A stretch of 64,000 bases of DNA from Flavobacteriia bacterium. Lineage in GTDB: Bacteria; Bacteroidota; Bacteroidia; Flavobacteriales; Schleiferiaceae. Both the position numbers and the translations under genes were made by a program. Below the pieces are notes generated by a model, which did not search any database, had not been told where the DNA came from, and saw only the letters and a list, made by a program, of their open reading frames with translations. Shown here in pieces: positions 1-8,449 of this stretch; positions within the stretch are counted from its first letter, which is position 1, and each line of letters opens with the position of its first letter. Location: the NCBI GenBank assembly GCA_013373425.1, contig JABXHW010000021.1, positions 1 through 64,000 on the forward strand. The letters are read 5' to 3'.

Positions 1-171
1 ATGCTGGAGAGCGCCATGAAACGCATGAATCTCTCGGCGCGCGCCTACGATCGCATCCTCAAGGTGGCAAGGACCATTGCCGACTTAGAAGCTAGTGAGG
101 AGGTACAGCCAAGGCATTTGGCTGAGGCGATACAGTATCGGAGTTTGGATAGGGGGGATTGGGGGAAGTAA
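1..171 (+). CDS. YifB/ComM family Mg-chelatase-like AAA+ ATPase, C-terminal fragment
   Basis: Only the last 56 codons are in the window, in an open frame from base 1 to TAA at 169-171. The segment [19 protein letters not shown] followed by [13 protein letters not shown] is the typical C-terminal helical domain of YifB/ComM (magnesium-chelatase-like) ATPases. In other bacteria this family helps natural transformation as a branch-migration helicase. The ATPase core lies upstream of the window, so catalytic motifs cannot be checked. The family call is fairly sure; the cellular role here is inferred. Confidence 0.8.
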   Translation: MLESAMKRMNLSARAYDRILKVARTIADLEASEEVQPRHLAEAIQYRSLDRGDWGK

Positions 172-173
172 TT

Positions 174-797
174 TCACCGCTCCTGCCAGCCCTTGCCCTC
201 CATAATTTTTGAAGTGAACTTTTCAATGCGATTCACACGTGTCTGAGATTGCTTGGCGCCGTTGAAGTGAATCAAGTACCCACGTTGTCGACCAGGAGTG
301 AGCGCTTCGAAGGCGGTCTGGAACGCGGGGTCTTCATCGAACTTGGCGACGAGCTCTTCAGGGTAGTCGGACGAGTCGACTTTCACCGACTCTACCTTTA
401 ATCCGGCTTTTTCAATCTCAATCGCCTCGAAGATGTAAGCTTTAATAATAGGCTCAAGCTCCTCGATTTGTGTCATTTCAGTAAATCGAAACTGGCGCCA
501 CGCTTGAGAGTTTTTTCCGGGCGCTTCCAAGAGTTTGTCGTCGTCTTTGAGCAACGATCCCTTAAAGAAACTTAAGCTGCAGAATCCCTTGAATGCCGAG
601 ATGTTGAAGATGTTCGCGCCGTTGTAGGTGTAACATGGAACACCCCACTTGGATTCTTCAGTTACCCCACATTCATTGGCAATCCTTCGAAGTTGAACGA
701 GCAGTTCACGCCAAGTATTCACCTTGCATTGCGGGGTGGCGTGTAAGGAGCATCTTCCACAGCCGACTTCCAGGTATTCATCTACATCTCGAACCAT
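174..797 (-). CDS. DUF1801 / YdeI (OmpD-associated)-type protein
   Basis: A 207-residue cytoplasmic protein without signal peptide or membrane segment. Residues about 25-130 (ending near IEELEPIIKAYIFEAIE) look like a DUF1801 fold. The C-terminal third, with ALTPGRQRGYLIHFNGAKQ and RVNRIEKFTSKIMEGKGW, is the YdeI/OmpD-associated module, whose arginine/lysine-rich end is typical. The biochemical role of this family is not established. It converges with the YifB gene, whose stop lies 2 nt away, and is transcribed divergently from the exporter operon at 1023. It starts at ATG. Confidence 0.75.
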   Translation of the reverse strand: MVRDVDEYLEVGCGRCSLHATPQCKVNTWRELLVQLRRIANECGVTEESKWGVPCYTYNGANIFNISAFKGFCSLSFFKGSLLKDDDKLLEAPGKNSQAWRQFRFTEMTQIEELEPIIKAYIFEAIEIEKAGLKVESVKVDSSDYPEELVAKFDEDPAFQTAFEALTPGRQRGYLIHFNGAKQSQTRVNRIEKFTSKIMEGKGWQER

Positions 798-992
798 TGA
801 TCAGTCATTGTTGAGATGTGAAGATAGTTCTAATCAGGCAGGATTTGTCTTCATGAAGCGTTGAGAAGGAATAGGTACATTTACTATTTTAAAAACAAAA
901 CGGAGTTAATCATAAGGTTTCATTATGTATGGAATAACGATTATTTCCTCGGATTAACAGTGTTTTATGAACCTTTACTGGCGTCGCAATGT

Positions 993-1000
993 TATTTTTG
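993..1000 (+). promoter_or_regulatory. Candidate -7 promoter element TATTTTTG for the exporter operon
   Basis: This is an exact match to the Bacteroidota TAnnTTTG element, 22 nt before the ATG at 1023. I see no clear TTTG at the expected -33 spacing, so the call rests on one box. The 225-nt gap 798-1022 is otherwise AT-rich with no recognisable gene. Confidence 0.4.
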
Positions 1001-1022
1001 CCTCAAACCATGAAACTCTTGG

Positions 1023-2690
1023 ATGAAAACAAAAATCACCCCATTGGAGCGGTTATACCGTCTCCTCGTACAGGATAAAAGAGAAGTTTTCTACGTCCTC
1101 TTTTTCGCTGTATTGAATGGAGCGATTGGACTAGCACTGCCGTTGGGCTTTCAAGCGATTATCAATCTCGTAATGGGAGGTCGCCCGAGCGCTTCTTGGT
1201 GGGTCTTGGTAGGTGTTGTACTTGCAGCAATATTGTTCGCGGGCATTCTCCAGATCTTCCAAATGCAGATAACGGAATTACTCCAACAACGCATATTCGT
1301 ACGTTCGGCCATTGAATTCAGTTACAGAATTCCGAGGCTTCACCCTAAAGGTCTTATCGGAGATCACCCGCCTGAGCTGGTCAATCGATTCTTTGATACG
1401 CTGACTGTCCAAAAGGCGGTCCCCAAAGTGCTCCTGGACGCCTCCACGAGTATACTTCAAATATTTTTCGGGCTCCTGCTCTTATCGATATACCATCCGC
1501 TCTTTGTAGTCGCTGGAGCAGTAGTAGTGGTTCTTGTTATCATCATCTTCCGAACCACGTGGAAGCGCGGATTGAGAACAAGCCTAGAAGAGAGCTCACA
1601 CAAGTACGAAGTGGCGTATTGGCTCGAGCAGATGGCCAATGCAATGAACACATTCAAATTGGCTGGTCGTTCTATTTGGCCCGACCTTCAAACGAAAGCA
1701 TTCACTGAGTCGTGGTTGGCTGCGAGAAAAGGACACTTCAAAATCCTTATCCTTCAATATGCACAGCTCGTAGGTTTTCGCTTTATCCTAACGGGGATGC
1801 TCCTCATCTTCGGGGGTATTTTGGTCTTTGAGAATCAGATGAGCATAGGACAATTCGTAGCGGTGGAAATCGTCTTCCTCTTGATTACGAACAGTGCGGA
1901 TAAGCTCATCAAACTGGCTGAACCATTGTTCGATACCGTTACGGCCTTGGAGAAAATCGCTGGAGTATTAGAGCGTCCATTGGAAGGCACAGATGGCCGA
2001 AGCCTCAACTCCGTAGAGAAGTCATGGTCGGTTGAGGTGAAAATGTCCGATGGTCAAATTATCAAGGCTGAACCGGGAGAGCGACTTGCAATCTTAGGCT
2101 ATTCGAATAGTGGTAGAACCAAGCTGCTGCGTTCAGTCGCTGGTCTCGATTATGAGAACATGGGTGAGGTCCTTGTGAGTGGCATTCAGCTCGATCATAT
2201 CGACTTATTTAATTACCGATGTGCGCTTGGGGACAACCTGCGTCAAGAGGCGCTTTTTGAAGCTACCCTCAGAGACAATTTGATTGTCGGTTTCGAATTC
2301 AACCAAGACGATGATGTCTTGGAAGGCCTGAAGAAAGTGGGGCTTTACTCTTGGTACGAGAAGCTTCCTCTTGGACTGGATCAAATGATTTCTGACGACT
2401 CGAAGTACGTCACGCATTTCGTATCTCAGCGTCTCATTCTATTGCGTGCACTGTTGCGCAGAGCTAGAATCTTGTTGATTCACGATTACTTGGAGCATTG
2501 CGAACGTTCACTTCGTCAGCGACTACTAGATAGTATCTTTGAACAAGAGGGTACGATTTTGATCGCATCGAACCGAAAGGATGTAATTGACAAATGTGAT
2601 AAAGTCGTGGTGCTCAACGACGGAGTGATTCAATATCAAGGTCCGGTTACAGAAATACCATCGAACTATAAAGAAGAACTCATTTTCTAG
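1023..2690 (+). CDS. ABC half-transporter with degenerate ATPase domain (type I exporter-like)
   Basis: 555 residues: a transmembrane domain of about six helices (roughly residues 20-310), then a nucleotide-binding domain (about 330-555). The architecture matches inner-membrane components of HlyB/PrtD-type exporters without a peptidase domain, and HlyD and TolC genes follow at once. The ATPase is degenerate everywhere it matters: the Walker A region is GYSNSGRTK (359-367), with Arg365 where the invariant Lys belongs; the LSGGQ signature is replaced by THFVSQ (464-469); Walker B ends IHDY with Tyr489 in place of the catalytic Glu; and the H-loop His is Ser516. The frame is intact, so this is not simple decay. 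It may work without hydrolysis, with another ATPase, or as a scaffold. The family is sure; the mechanism is unknown. Confidence 0.85.
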   Translation: MKTKITPLERLYRLLVQDKREVFYVLFFAVLNGAIGLALPLGFQAIINLVMGGRPSASWWVLVGVVLAAILFAGILQIFQMQITELLQQRIFVRSAIEFSYRIPRLHPKGLIGDHPPELVNRFFDTLTVQKAVPKVLLDASTSILQIFFGLLLLSIYHPLFVVAGAVVVVLVIIIFRTTWKRGLRTSLEESSHKYEVAYWLEQMANAMNTFKLAGRSIWPDLQTKAFTESWLAARKGHFKILILQYAQLVGFRFILTGMLLIFGGILVFENQMSIGQFVAVEIVFLLITNSADKLIKLAEPLFDTVTALEKIAGVLERPLEGTDGRSLNSVEKSWSVEVKMSDGQIIKAEPGERLAILGYSNSGRTKLLRSVAGLDYENMGEVLVSGIQLDHIDLFNYRCALGDNLRQEALFEATLRDNLIVGFEFNQDDDVLEGLKKVGLYSWYEKLPLGLDQMISDDSKYVTHFVSQRLILLRALLRRARILLIHDYLEHCERSLRQRLLDSIFEQEGTILIASNRKDVIDKCDKVVVLNDGVIQYQGPVTEIPSNYKEELIF

Positions 2691-2693
2691 GTC

Positions 2694-4019
2694 ATGTTAA
2701 ACATCTCTGAAAATCCCATACGCGAGAAAGTTTCGCAGGAGGTGCTTAAGACCTTCGAGAAAACTTCGGTCAATAGAACCATAAAGCGATTCCTACGCTG
2801 GACCACGGTGCTGACAGTCGTAGTGCTCGTCCTTCTTTTCGTGCCTTGGACGCAGAACATCTCTGGCTACGGAAAGATTACGAATTATGATCCAGGCGTT
2901 CGTCCACAAGACGTTCAGTCGCCTATCCCTGGTAAAATCACTCAGTGGTTTGTACGAGAAGGCGATACGGTTCACGCAGGTGATACGCTGGCATATCTAG
3001 CAGAAGTTGATCCTTCCTACTTAGATCCTGAGCTTCTTCATCGAATCGATCAAGAGCTCGAGGCGAAACGATTAGCGGCTCAAGCGTATGCCGATAAGGC
3101 TCAGGCCCAGGCCAACCAGGTGACCGCTCTTCGTGCATCGCTCGTAATAAAGCGAAGAGAGCTCGATTTGAAAGTGCACACTGATAGTGCCGATCTTCAA
3201 GCAGCAGAAGTGAATCTTGAATTGGCACGTCGTCAGTACTTACGCGCAGACACCCTCTATCAGGAAGGAATCAAGAGCCGATACGAGTTGGAGCAGCGCC
3301 AGCAATCCTTCCAAGATGCACAGGCAAAGTTCACCAGCTCTCAGAATAACCTATCACAAAGTATAGCAGAAAGACAGCGACTTGAAGCAGACTATGCCGA
3401 GTATATAGCGAAAGCCGAGAGTGAGAGGTTTACTGCCATTTCGTCGCAAGAGGCGGCGCTTGCGGAAATCGCGAATCTTGAGAACCGAAGGGCTACAGTA
3501 GAAGTTCGACAGTCTTATCACACAGTGAGAGCTCCTCAAAGCGGGGTTGTGAGCCGAATCTACATTCGAGGTATCGGCGAGAACATCAAAGGAGGAACTC
3601 CTATCGCTGAGTTGTTCCCGATTTCAGACGACCGTGCTGTTGAGGTACATGTACGTCCTATGGATATGCCGCTCCTTCGTGAAGGTCATTTGGCACAAAT
3701 CGAATTTGAAGGATTCCCAGCCTTAGCCATTTCAGGTGAGCCCGGAATGAACTTTGGAACTTACGAAGCACGCGTAGCCGTAATTAGTCAAACGCCTGAA
3801 AGTGGAGGCACTTTTAGAGTACTCCTTCGTCCAACAGAGCAATGGCCTGAGCGATTGCCTTTCGGGACGGGTGCTCGTGCCTACATCCTTCTGGATGAAG
3901 TTCCAGTTTGGTACGAAATCTGGCGTCAGATCAACGGATTCCCTGCGGAGACCTATCCTGCTCCTGACGCAGGAAAGACTTCAACGTCGATGGAAGAATC
4001 AAGTGATTCTGAGAAATGA
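2694..4019 (+). CDS. HlyD-family periplasmic adaptor (membrane fusion protein)
   Basis: 441 residues with one N-terminal membrane helix (about 38-56), then a lipoyl-type half motif (GKITQWFVREGDTVHAGDTL), a long Ala/Gln/Glu-rich coiled coil (about 105-265), a second lipoyl half (VRAPQSGVVSRIYI) and a beta-barrel domain. Adaptors of this kind bridge an inner-membrane ABC exporter and an outer-membrane TolC channel. It starts 3 nt after the ABC gene and overlaps the TolC gene by 4 nt (ATGA), so the three genes form one translationally coupled unit. The substrate is unknown; no candidate secreted protein with RTX or double-glycine features lies next to it. Confidence 0.88.
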   Translation: MLNISENPIREKVSQEVLKTFEKTSVNRTIKRFLRWTTVLTVVVLVLLFVPWTQNISGYGKITNYDPGVRPQDVQSPIPGKITQWFVREGDTVHAGDTLAYLAEVDPSYLDPELLHRIDQELEAKRLAAQAYADKAQAQANQVTALRASLVIKRRELDLKVHTDSADLQAAEVNLELARRQYLRADTLYQEGIKSRYELEQRQQSFQDAQAKFTSSQNNLSQSIAERQRLEADYAEYIAKAESERFTAISSQEAALAEIANLENRRATVEVRQSYHTVRAPQSGVVSRIYIRGIGENIKGGTPIAELFPISDDRAVEVHVRPMDMPLLREGHLAQIEFEGFPALAISGEPGMNFGTYEARVAVISQTPESGGTFRVLLRPTEQWPERLPFGTGARAYILLDEVPVWYEIWRQINGFPAETYPAPDAGKTSTSMEESSDSEK

Positions 4020-5395
4020 TGAGATTCAAGTTCACATTCGTATTTCTCCTAATCTCCTTCATTGGGACGGCACAAGACACCTTGAGCATTGATACGGTAT
4101 TGGCTTGGGTCAATGACCATCACCCTGTAGTCCGTTCGCTCGCTTACCGAATGAACCGTGCGGAAGCGAATGAGATGGCCGCTAGAGGTGCATTCGACCC
4201 AAGTGTGATGTTCGACTTTGCCGAGAAGCAATTCGACGAACAGAACTATTATTCCTATGGAGAAGCGGGCGTGAAGCTTCCAACTTGGTTGGGAATAGAT
4301 GTATATGCTGCCCGTGCGTTTGCAGATGGAGTTTATCTCAACCCGCGCCAGAATCTGCCTGCAGAAGGATTGTGGCGAATGGGAGTGGATGTGCCTATAG
4401 GAGGCGACCTCATTTGGGACGAACGCCGTGCAATGCTTCGCGATGCTCAATTGGTGATTCAGCGTACAGAGGCTGAACAGCGACTAGCTTACAGCGATGT
4501 AATCTATGAGACCAAACTTCGCTATCTGGAATGGGCACAAAAGGAAGCGGAACTTTCGATTTATCGAGAGGTCGCTCAATTGGCGGAGGAACGATTCCTA
4601 CTTGTCAGAAGAGCGTTTCAATCGGGCGAGCGACGTGCTATGGATACAGTGGAAAGCCGTATTCAGTGGTATAACCGACTGCTCCTTGTGCAAGAAGCGA
4701 AGACCGCAGCCAATCAATCTAGAGCGAAGCTTTCGGCGATGCTTTGGGTCGATGACAATGTGCCGCTCGAAATCCCTGATAGTTTTCATCCCGATTTGAA
4801 TGAATTGGATTTTATCATTCCTCCTGATTCAACAGAGATATTCAATCAACTTGCAACGCAGCCTACGGTGGCTTCACTTACCGTGGAGGTGGATCGTGCA
4901 TTGAACCAGCGACGCTACTCTCGAATGCAATTGTGGCCTGATGTTTCCGTCCAGTACAACATACTTCGAGGGGTAGGTGAAGGAGAGCAGTGGAATATTC
5001 CAAGTCAGTATCAATGGGGCGTAGAATTGAACATTCCGCTTTTCTTGCGCAATGCGAGAGGTAAGGCCGAAGTTGCAGATATGTACTATCGCGAGGCGGA
5101 AATGAAGCGCATTGATGCGGTTCAGAAAGCCGAGGCTGAAATGAGGAGTTTGCAAACCGCTACGTACAACTTAGCGCAGCAGTGGGCACAATCCGAAGAG
5201 GTTTACGTGATGTCTGAGAGCCTCCTGCAAGCGGAAAGAAGGCGATTTATTCTCGGTGAGAGCTCCGTCTTTTTGGTCAACTCTCGTGAGAATGCAATGG
5301 TTCAAGCTGCACAGAAATGGATCAAAATCCGTACGGAGTATCTACTGACTATCGAAAGGCAGAGACGTCTCGTTGCGGATTACTGGCCAGACTAA
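4016..5395 (+). CDS. TolC-family outer-membrane efflux protein
   Basis: 459 residues with a signal peptide (hydrophobic residues about 5-19, ending GTAQ) followed by the two-repeat alpha-helical/beta-barrel pattern of TolC proteins. Long amphipathic helices such as the stretch around AEMRSLQTATYNLAQQWAQ and a late GESSVFLVNSRENAMVQA helix are typical. It would form the outer-membrane duct of the exporter encoded by the two preceding genes. The start overlaps the HlyD stop (ATGA). It converges with the minus-strand gene whose stop lies at 5397. Confidence 0.85.
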   Translation: MMRFKFTFVFLLISFIGTAQDTLSIDTVLAWVNDHHPVVRSLAYRMNRAEANEMAARGAFDPSVMFDFAEKQFDEQNYYSYGEAGVKLPTWLGIDVYAARAFADGVYLNPRQNLPAEGLWRMGVDVPIGGDLIWDERRAMLRDAQLVIQRTEAEQRLAYSDVIYETKLRYLEWAQKEAELSIYREVAQLAEERFLLVRRAFQSGERRAMDTVESRIQWYNRLLLVQEAKTAANQSRAKLSAMLWVDDNVPLEIPDSFHPDLNELDFIIPPDSTEIFNQLATQPTVASLTVEVDRALNQRRYSRMQLWPDVSVQYNILRGVGEGEQWNIPSQYQWGVELNIPLFLRNARGKAEVADMYYREAEMKRIDAVQKAEAEMRSLQTATYNLAQQWAQSEEVYVMSESLLQAERRRFILGESSVFLVNSRENAMVQAAQKWIKIRTEYLLTIERQRRLVADYWPD

Positions 5396-5396
5396 A

Positions 5397-5999
5397 TTAC
5401 CTCCAGGTTCTATCTGAAGTATCAGGTCGATTGCGCGTCCACTCCAGCGGACCTTCGCATCGGATTTCCATGATAACACTGTTGGCGTCACTGAAGTAGG
5501 TAAACATCTTTTCGCGCCATTGGTCGTAGTAATCGTAGGAGTCCCAAGCGCACTCGTAGCTCAATACTACAATGTGATCTTCGTTGATGATTACCACCAT
5601 TGGGTGGGCATATTGATAGCGACGTTTGTCACGGCCTGGGCGGACAGTTTGCCCATCGATGAAATCGCTTAGCCATTCTTTCATCGCATAATCTCGCTCA
5701 GTTTCATCGTAGTATCCATAGGCGTTTACATAGATTTTCTGATACTGATTGCGACCTAGTTCCGACTGTGAACGCTCTTCACTCTGGAGCATGAACTCTC
5801 GAAAATAAATGTGCTCCGTATCGTCGATATCACCAATATCAGGTGGACTCAAGTTGAACTCTTCCAATTCAAACCCTTCAGAATTGTCAGCAATGAAAGC
5901 GTCCAACCGTTGATTGAGTTCTTCGTGACCTTCGCCGTAATCTTGAGCGAGAAGGAATGTTGAACAAAGAAGGAATGTGGAGAGTAGTAACTTTTTCAT
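5397..5999 (-). CDS. Secreted hypothetical protein
   Basis: 200 residues. The start is placed at the ATG at 5999 because it begins a clean signal peptide (MKKLLLSTFLLCSTFLLAQ); the longer frame upstream has no such feature. The mature part is acidic and rich in Tyr/Asp/Glu, with two aromatic segments (YVNAYGYYDETERDYAMKE and ECAWDSYDYYDQW). I recognise no domain. A near-match to the -7 element (TATATTCG) lies 4 nt before the ATG. It stands alone between convergent TolC and the divergent acetyltransferase. Confidence 0.65.
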   Translation of the reverse strand: MKKLLLSTFLLCSTFLLAQDYGEGHEELNQRLDAFIADNSEGFELEEFNLSPPDIGDIDDTEHIYFREFMLQSEERSQSELGRNQYQKIYVNAYGYYDETERDYAMKEWLSDFIDGQTVRPGRDKRRYQYAHPMVVIINEDHIVVLSYECAWDSYDYYDQWREKMFTYFSDANSVIMEIRCEGPLEWTRNRPDTSDRTWR

Positions 6000-6093
6000 A
6001 GTTCGAATATAGCAAATTGAATGCCGTAGAATCGATATAACGTGAGTGACGGGTGCTTCGTATCTTCGGGCAGTACGCACTTGATTGTCCGCT

Positions 6094-6639
6094 ATGACAG
6101 CACCTGTTATTGAAAGTGAAAGACTTGCCTTTTACGACTGGTCGAATCCCGACCACGTTAAAGCTATGGTCTACATCAACAGCGACCCAGCGGTTATGGA
6201 ATTCTTTCCAAGTACAATGGATAAGTCGCAAACGCTCGACTTTGTTCAAAGGAATCAGGCGCTCTTCGAAGAGAAAGGATACTGCTACTTTGCTTGCGTG
6301 GAGAAGGCGAGTTCTCAAATGATTGGATTCATCGGGATCTACGACCAGAACTACGAATCGGAGTTTACGCCCGCAACGGATATTGGGTGGCGGCTGACAC
6401 CTTCCGCTCAAGGTAGAGGTTTGGCTACAGAAGGGGCACGTCGTTGTCTAGAATACGCCTTTGAAGAATTGAATTTCCGTCATATCATTGCCATGGCTCC
6501 TGAAGTCAATGCTCCGTCTCTTGCTGTTATGGAGCGATTGGGGATGGAGTATGTTGGTCCTTTTGATCATCCAAAGTTGCTTTCTGATGAAAGGCTTAAG
6601 AGGTGCAAATGCTATCAAATCATGAAAAACCACCTATGA
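6094..6639 (+). CDS. GNAT-family N-acetyltransferase (RimJ/RimL type)
   Basis: 181 residues. The N-terminal IESERLAFYDW and the central acetyl-CoA-binding segment (GWRLTPSAQGRGLATEGARR, Q/RxxGxG/A type), followed by NAPSLAVMERLGMEYVG, are characteristic of the RimJ/RimL branch of GNAT enzymes that acetylate protein N-termini or small amines. I chose the ATG at 6094; a TTG at 6085 would add three residues. Its stop overlaps the ATG of the next gene (ATGA), so the two are probably co-translated. The substrate cannot be inferred. Confidence 0.85.
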   Translation: MTAPVIESERLAFYDWSNPDHVKAMVYINSDPAVMEFFPSTMDKSQTLDFVQRNQALFEEKGYCYFACVEKASSQMIGFIGIYDQNYESEFTPATDIGWRLTPSAQGRGLATEGARRCLEYAFEELNFRHIIAMAPEVNAPSLAVMERLGMEYVGPFDHPKLLSDERLKRCKCYQIMKNHL

Positions 6640-7304
6640 AAAGATTTCTTGTTATTCTGGCCGTTCTCGCCACATTAACCGCTCAAGCTCAAGAGGGAAT
6701 CATTGGATTATGGCTAGTGGATAATGTTTCTGTCGGAGAGATGAGCATGACTCCGAATGCAAAGTGGGTTCAGTTCAATAATGATGAGTCTACTATATCC
6801 GGGAATGGCTGGAGACGACACTCCTACGGTTCATTTATGTATGATGACGGCTTCCTGACGATTTACACGGAGAATGGAACAGACGATCAATTCGGTGGTT
6901 TCGATGTTGAGATTGATGACGATAAGATGACCTGGACTCGGGAGGAGATGGGCGAACAGGTTATCGTTTCATTATCGAGAATTGAAGAGCTTCCCATGGC
7001 TTACGCCGATGAGCTTTATGGTCTTTGGGAACTGAAGGAAGGCAATGGAGATTTCGAAGGATATGTGGCGCGTGGTGCAAAGTTCTATTTTGGTACGGAT
7101 CGTATTCTTCGCATTCGCACGGAAGGAGGTATGAATCGCGGAGCTTACAGAATAGACGCGCACGGTAGAATGGTAGAGTGGTTTCCATACGATGAGTCTC
7201 TACCCCGCCGTCAGTTTGAATTTACCGATCCAGCGAATGGGACGCTCATCTTAACGAGTGAAGACGGCACACGCCTCGTGTTTGAACGCAGTCGCCAGTT
7301 TTGA
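6636..7304 (+). CDS. Secreted two-repeat lipocalin-like protein
   Basis: 222 residues starting at the ATG that overlaps the acetyltransferase stop. This start gives a signal peptide (MKRFLVILAVLATLTAQAQ); the upstream frame does not. Two similar halves follow, each opening with a GLW motif (GLWLVDNVSVGEM and LYGLWELKEGNGDF) and containing alternating beta strands, as in the lipocalin-like proteins common in Bacteroidota. A ligand or function cannot be given. The next gene overlaps it by 4 nt. Confidence 0.6.
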   Translation: MKRFLVILAVLATLTAQAQEGIIGLWLVDNVSVGEMSMTPNAKWVQFNNDESTISGNGWRRHSYGSFMYDDGFLTIYTENGTDDQFGGFDVEIDDDKMTWTREEMGEQVIVSLSRIEELPMAYADELYGLWELKEGNGDFEGYVARGAKFYFGTDRILRIRTEGGMNRGAYRIDAHGRMVEWFPYDESLPRRQFEFTDPANGTLILTSEDGTRLVFERSRQF

Positions 7305-8449
7305 GATTCCTACGTCGATTATTCGAACTTCCTCCTCAGCTGTATACTATCTTAACGGTATGGCTTGCTTGTACCCTTTGGGTGCTTACAGCCTCATTCA
7401 ATTTGGATACCCCGGACTCATTAGCGCAAAGTGTGCTTATTAATGGTGAGGCAGGAGGGAGTCTTTCATTTCCGGGACTAAGATTCTCTGAATGGTTTGG
7501 TGTTCCGATGCTATTCTATCAAGGCTTTGGCGATAATGTCTCAGGTTTGATGTTCGTGCATGTCCTCCTGTGGTCGGGCGCTGCACTTTTAGCCATCAAT
7601 ATTATCTACAAGTGGAGAGGAAAGCTCAAGTTCTTTGATGCGTTAGTCCCCATTATATTTCTCAATCCATCAACGATTCAGACGGTTTCTGAGCAGTGGT
7701 TACATGTCGTGATTTGGGTTCTCTATACGCTGACATTGGTAACTGTGTCAAGAGGGTATTTGAAGCCTTGGAAAATGGTCGTGGCTTTTGTTGTCATTGG
7801 GATAGGAACATTCAGTCCGGGTGGTATTGCTGTTTCAATCGCCGCTCTCTTTTTCTATGGTGTCCACTGGATACGAACGAAGTGGTACACCTCAGCTTTT
7901 CTGAGTATTTGGATTTTGAGTGTGATTTCTGTCTACGCATTCATTGTTTTTCAGGAAGCACTCCCTGGTATTCATAGCGGTTTTCTGGATTATCCTCTCC
8001 AGAATATTCTCTTCAATTGGATGGAAATCTTCTACGGGCGTTGGGCTTATGCATTGATTTTTCACCCCATTGTTCATTTGCTGTTGCTTATCCTCAGTGT
8101 TATTATGTGTTACTGGTTGGTTCACCCTTGGATACGTCCTCGAAAAAGACCTAATCGAGAAAGAGATCTGTTATTGCTTATCGGGAGTTTAGCGCTTATT
8201 CTGATTGGTGGCATCTTCCTTACGCATTGGAATGGAAGTCTAGGCGGATATACTGCACTTACTTTATTCGCTTTGTATTGGTCTTCCCAGATTCAGAGAA
8301 GATGGCCTAAACAGACTTTTCGTTGGGTGTATGGACTTCTGGTCCTTATCCTCTTGGGAAGCTGGGTAGAATATCAATACTTCTTAGATCCTGAGTCGAT
8401 TTACACCGCAATGTGGAATCTAGGCTTTAGCCACTTTAGACTGGGCTAA
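7301..8449 (+). CDS. Polytopic membrane protein of unknown function
   Basis: 382 residues with about ten hydrophobic segments and short basic loops (for example HPWIRPRKRPNRERD). The start is a TTG overlapping the previous stop (TTGA); no in-frame ATG exists before the first membrane helices, so the TTG is likely real. The topology resembles hypothetical glycosyltransferase-like or EpsG-type membrane proteins, but I see no diagnostic motif. It is the last gene of the small operon 6094-8449 and overlaps the convergent folC by 4 nt. Confidence 0.6.
   Translation: MRFLRRLFELPPQLYTILTVWLACTLWVLTASFNLDTPDSLAQSVLINGEAGGSLSFPGLRFSEWFGVPMLFYQGFGDNVSGLMFVHVLLWSGAALLAINIIYKWRGKLKFFDALVPIIFLNPSTIQTVSEQWLHVVIWVLYTLTLVTVSRGYLKPWKMVVAFVVIGIGTFSPGGIAVSIAALFFYGVHWIRTKWYTSAFLSIWILSVISVYAFIVFQEALPGIHSGFLDYPLQNILFNWMEIFYGRWAYALIFHPIVHLLLLILSVIMCYWLVHPWIRPRKRPNRERDLLLLIGSLALILIGGIFLTHWNGSLGGYTALTLFALYWSSQIQRRWPKQTFRWVYGLLVLILLGSWVEYQYFLDPESIYTAMWNLGFSHFRLG

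Noticed and set aside
1023-2690. The ABC gene as a frameshifted pseudogene
   Set aside because: The frame is continuous for 555 codons and the membrane domain and gene coupling are intact; the losses are confined to catalytic residues, which points to altered function rather than decay.
5887-6411. A 174-residue open frame on the minus strand across the start of the acetyltransferase gene
   Set aside because: It overlaps two well-supported genes in another frame and its translation is rich in His/Arg/Ser with no domain or signal; it is a shadow ORF.
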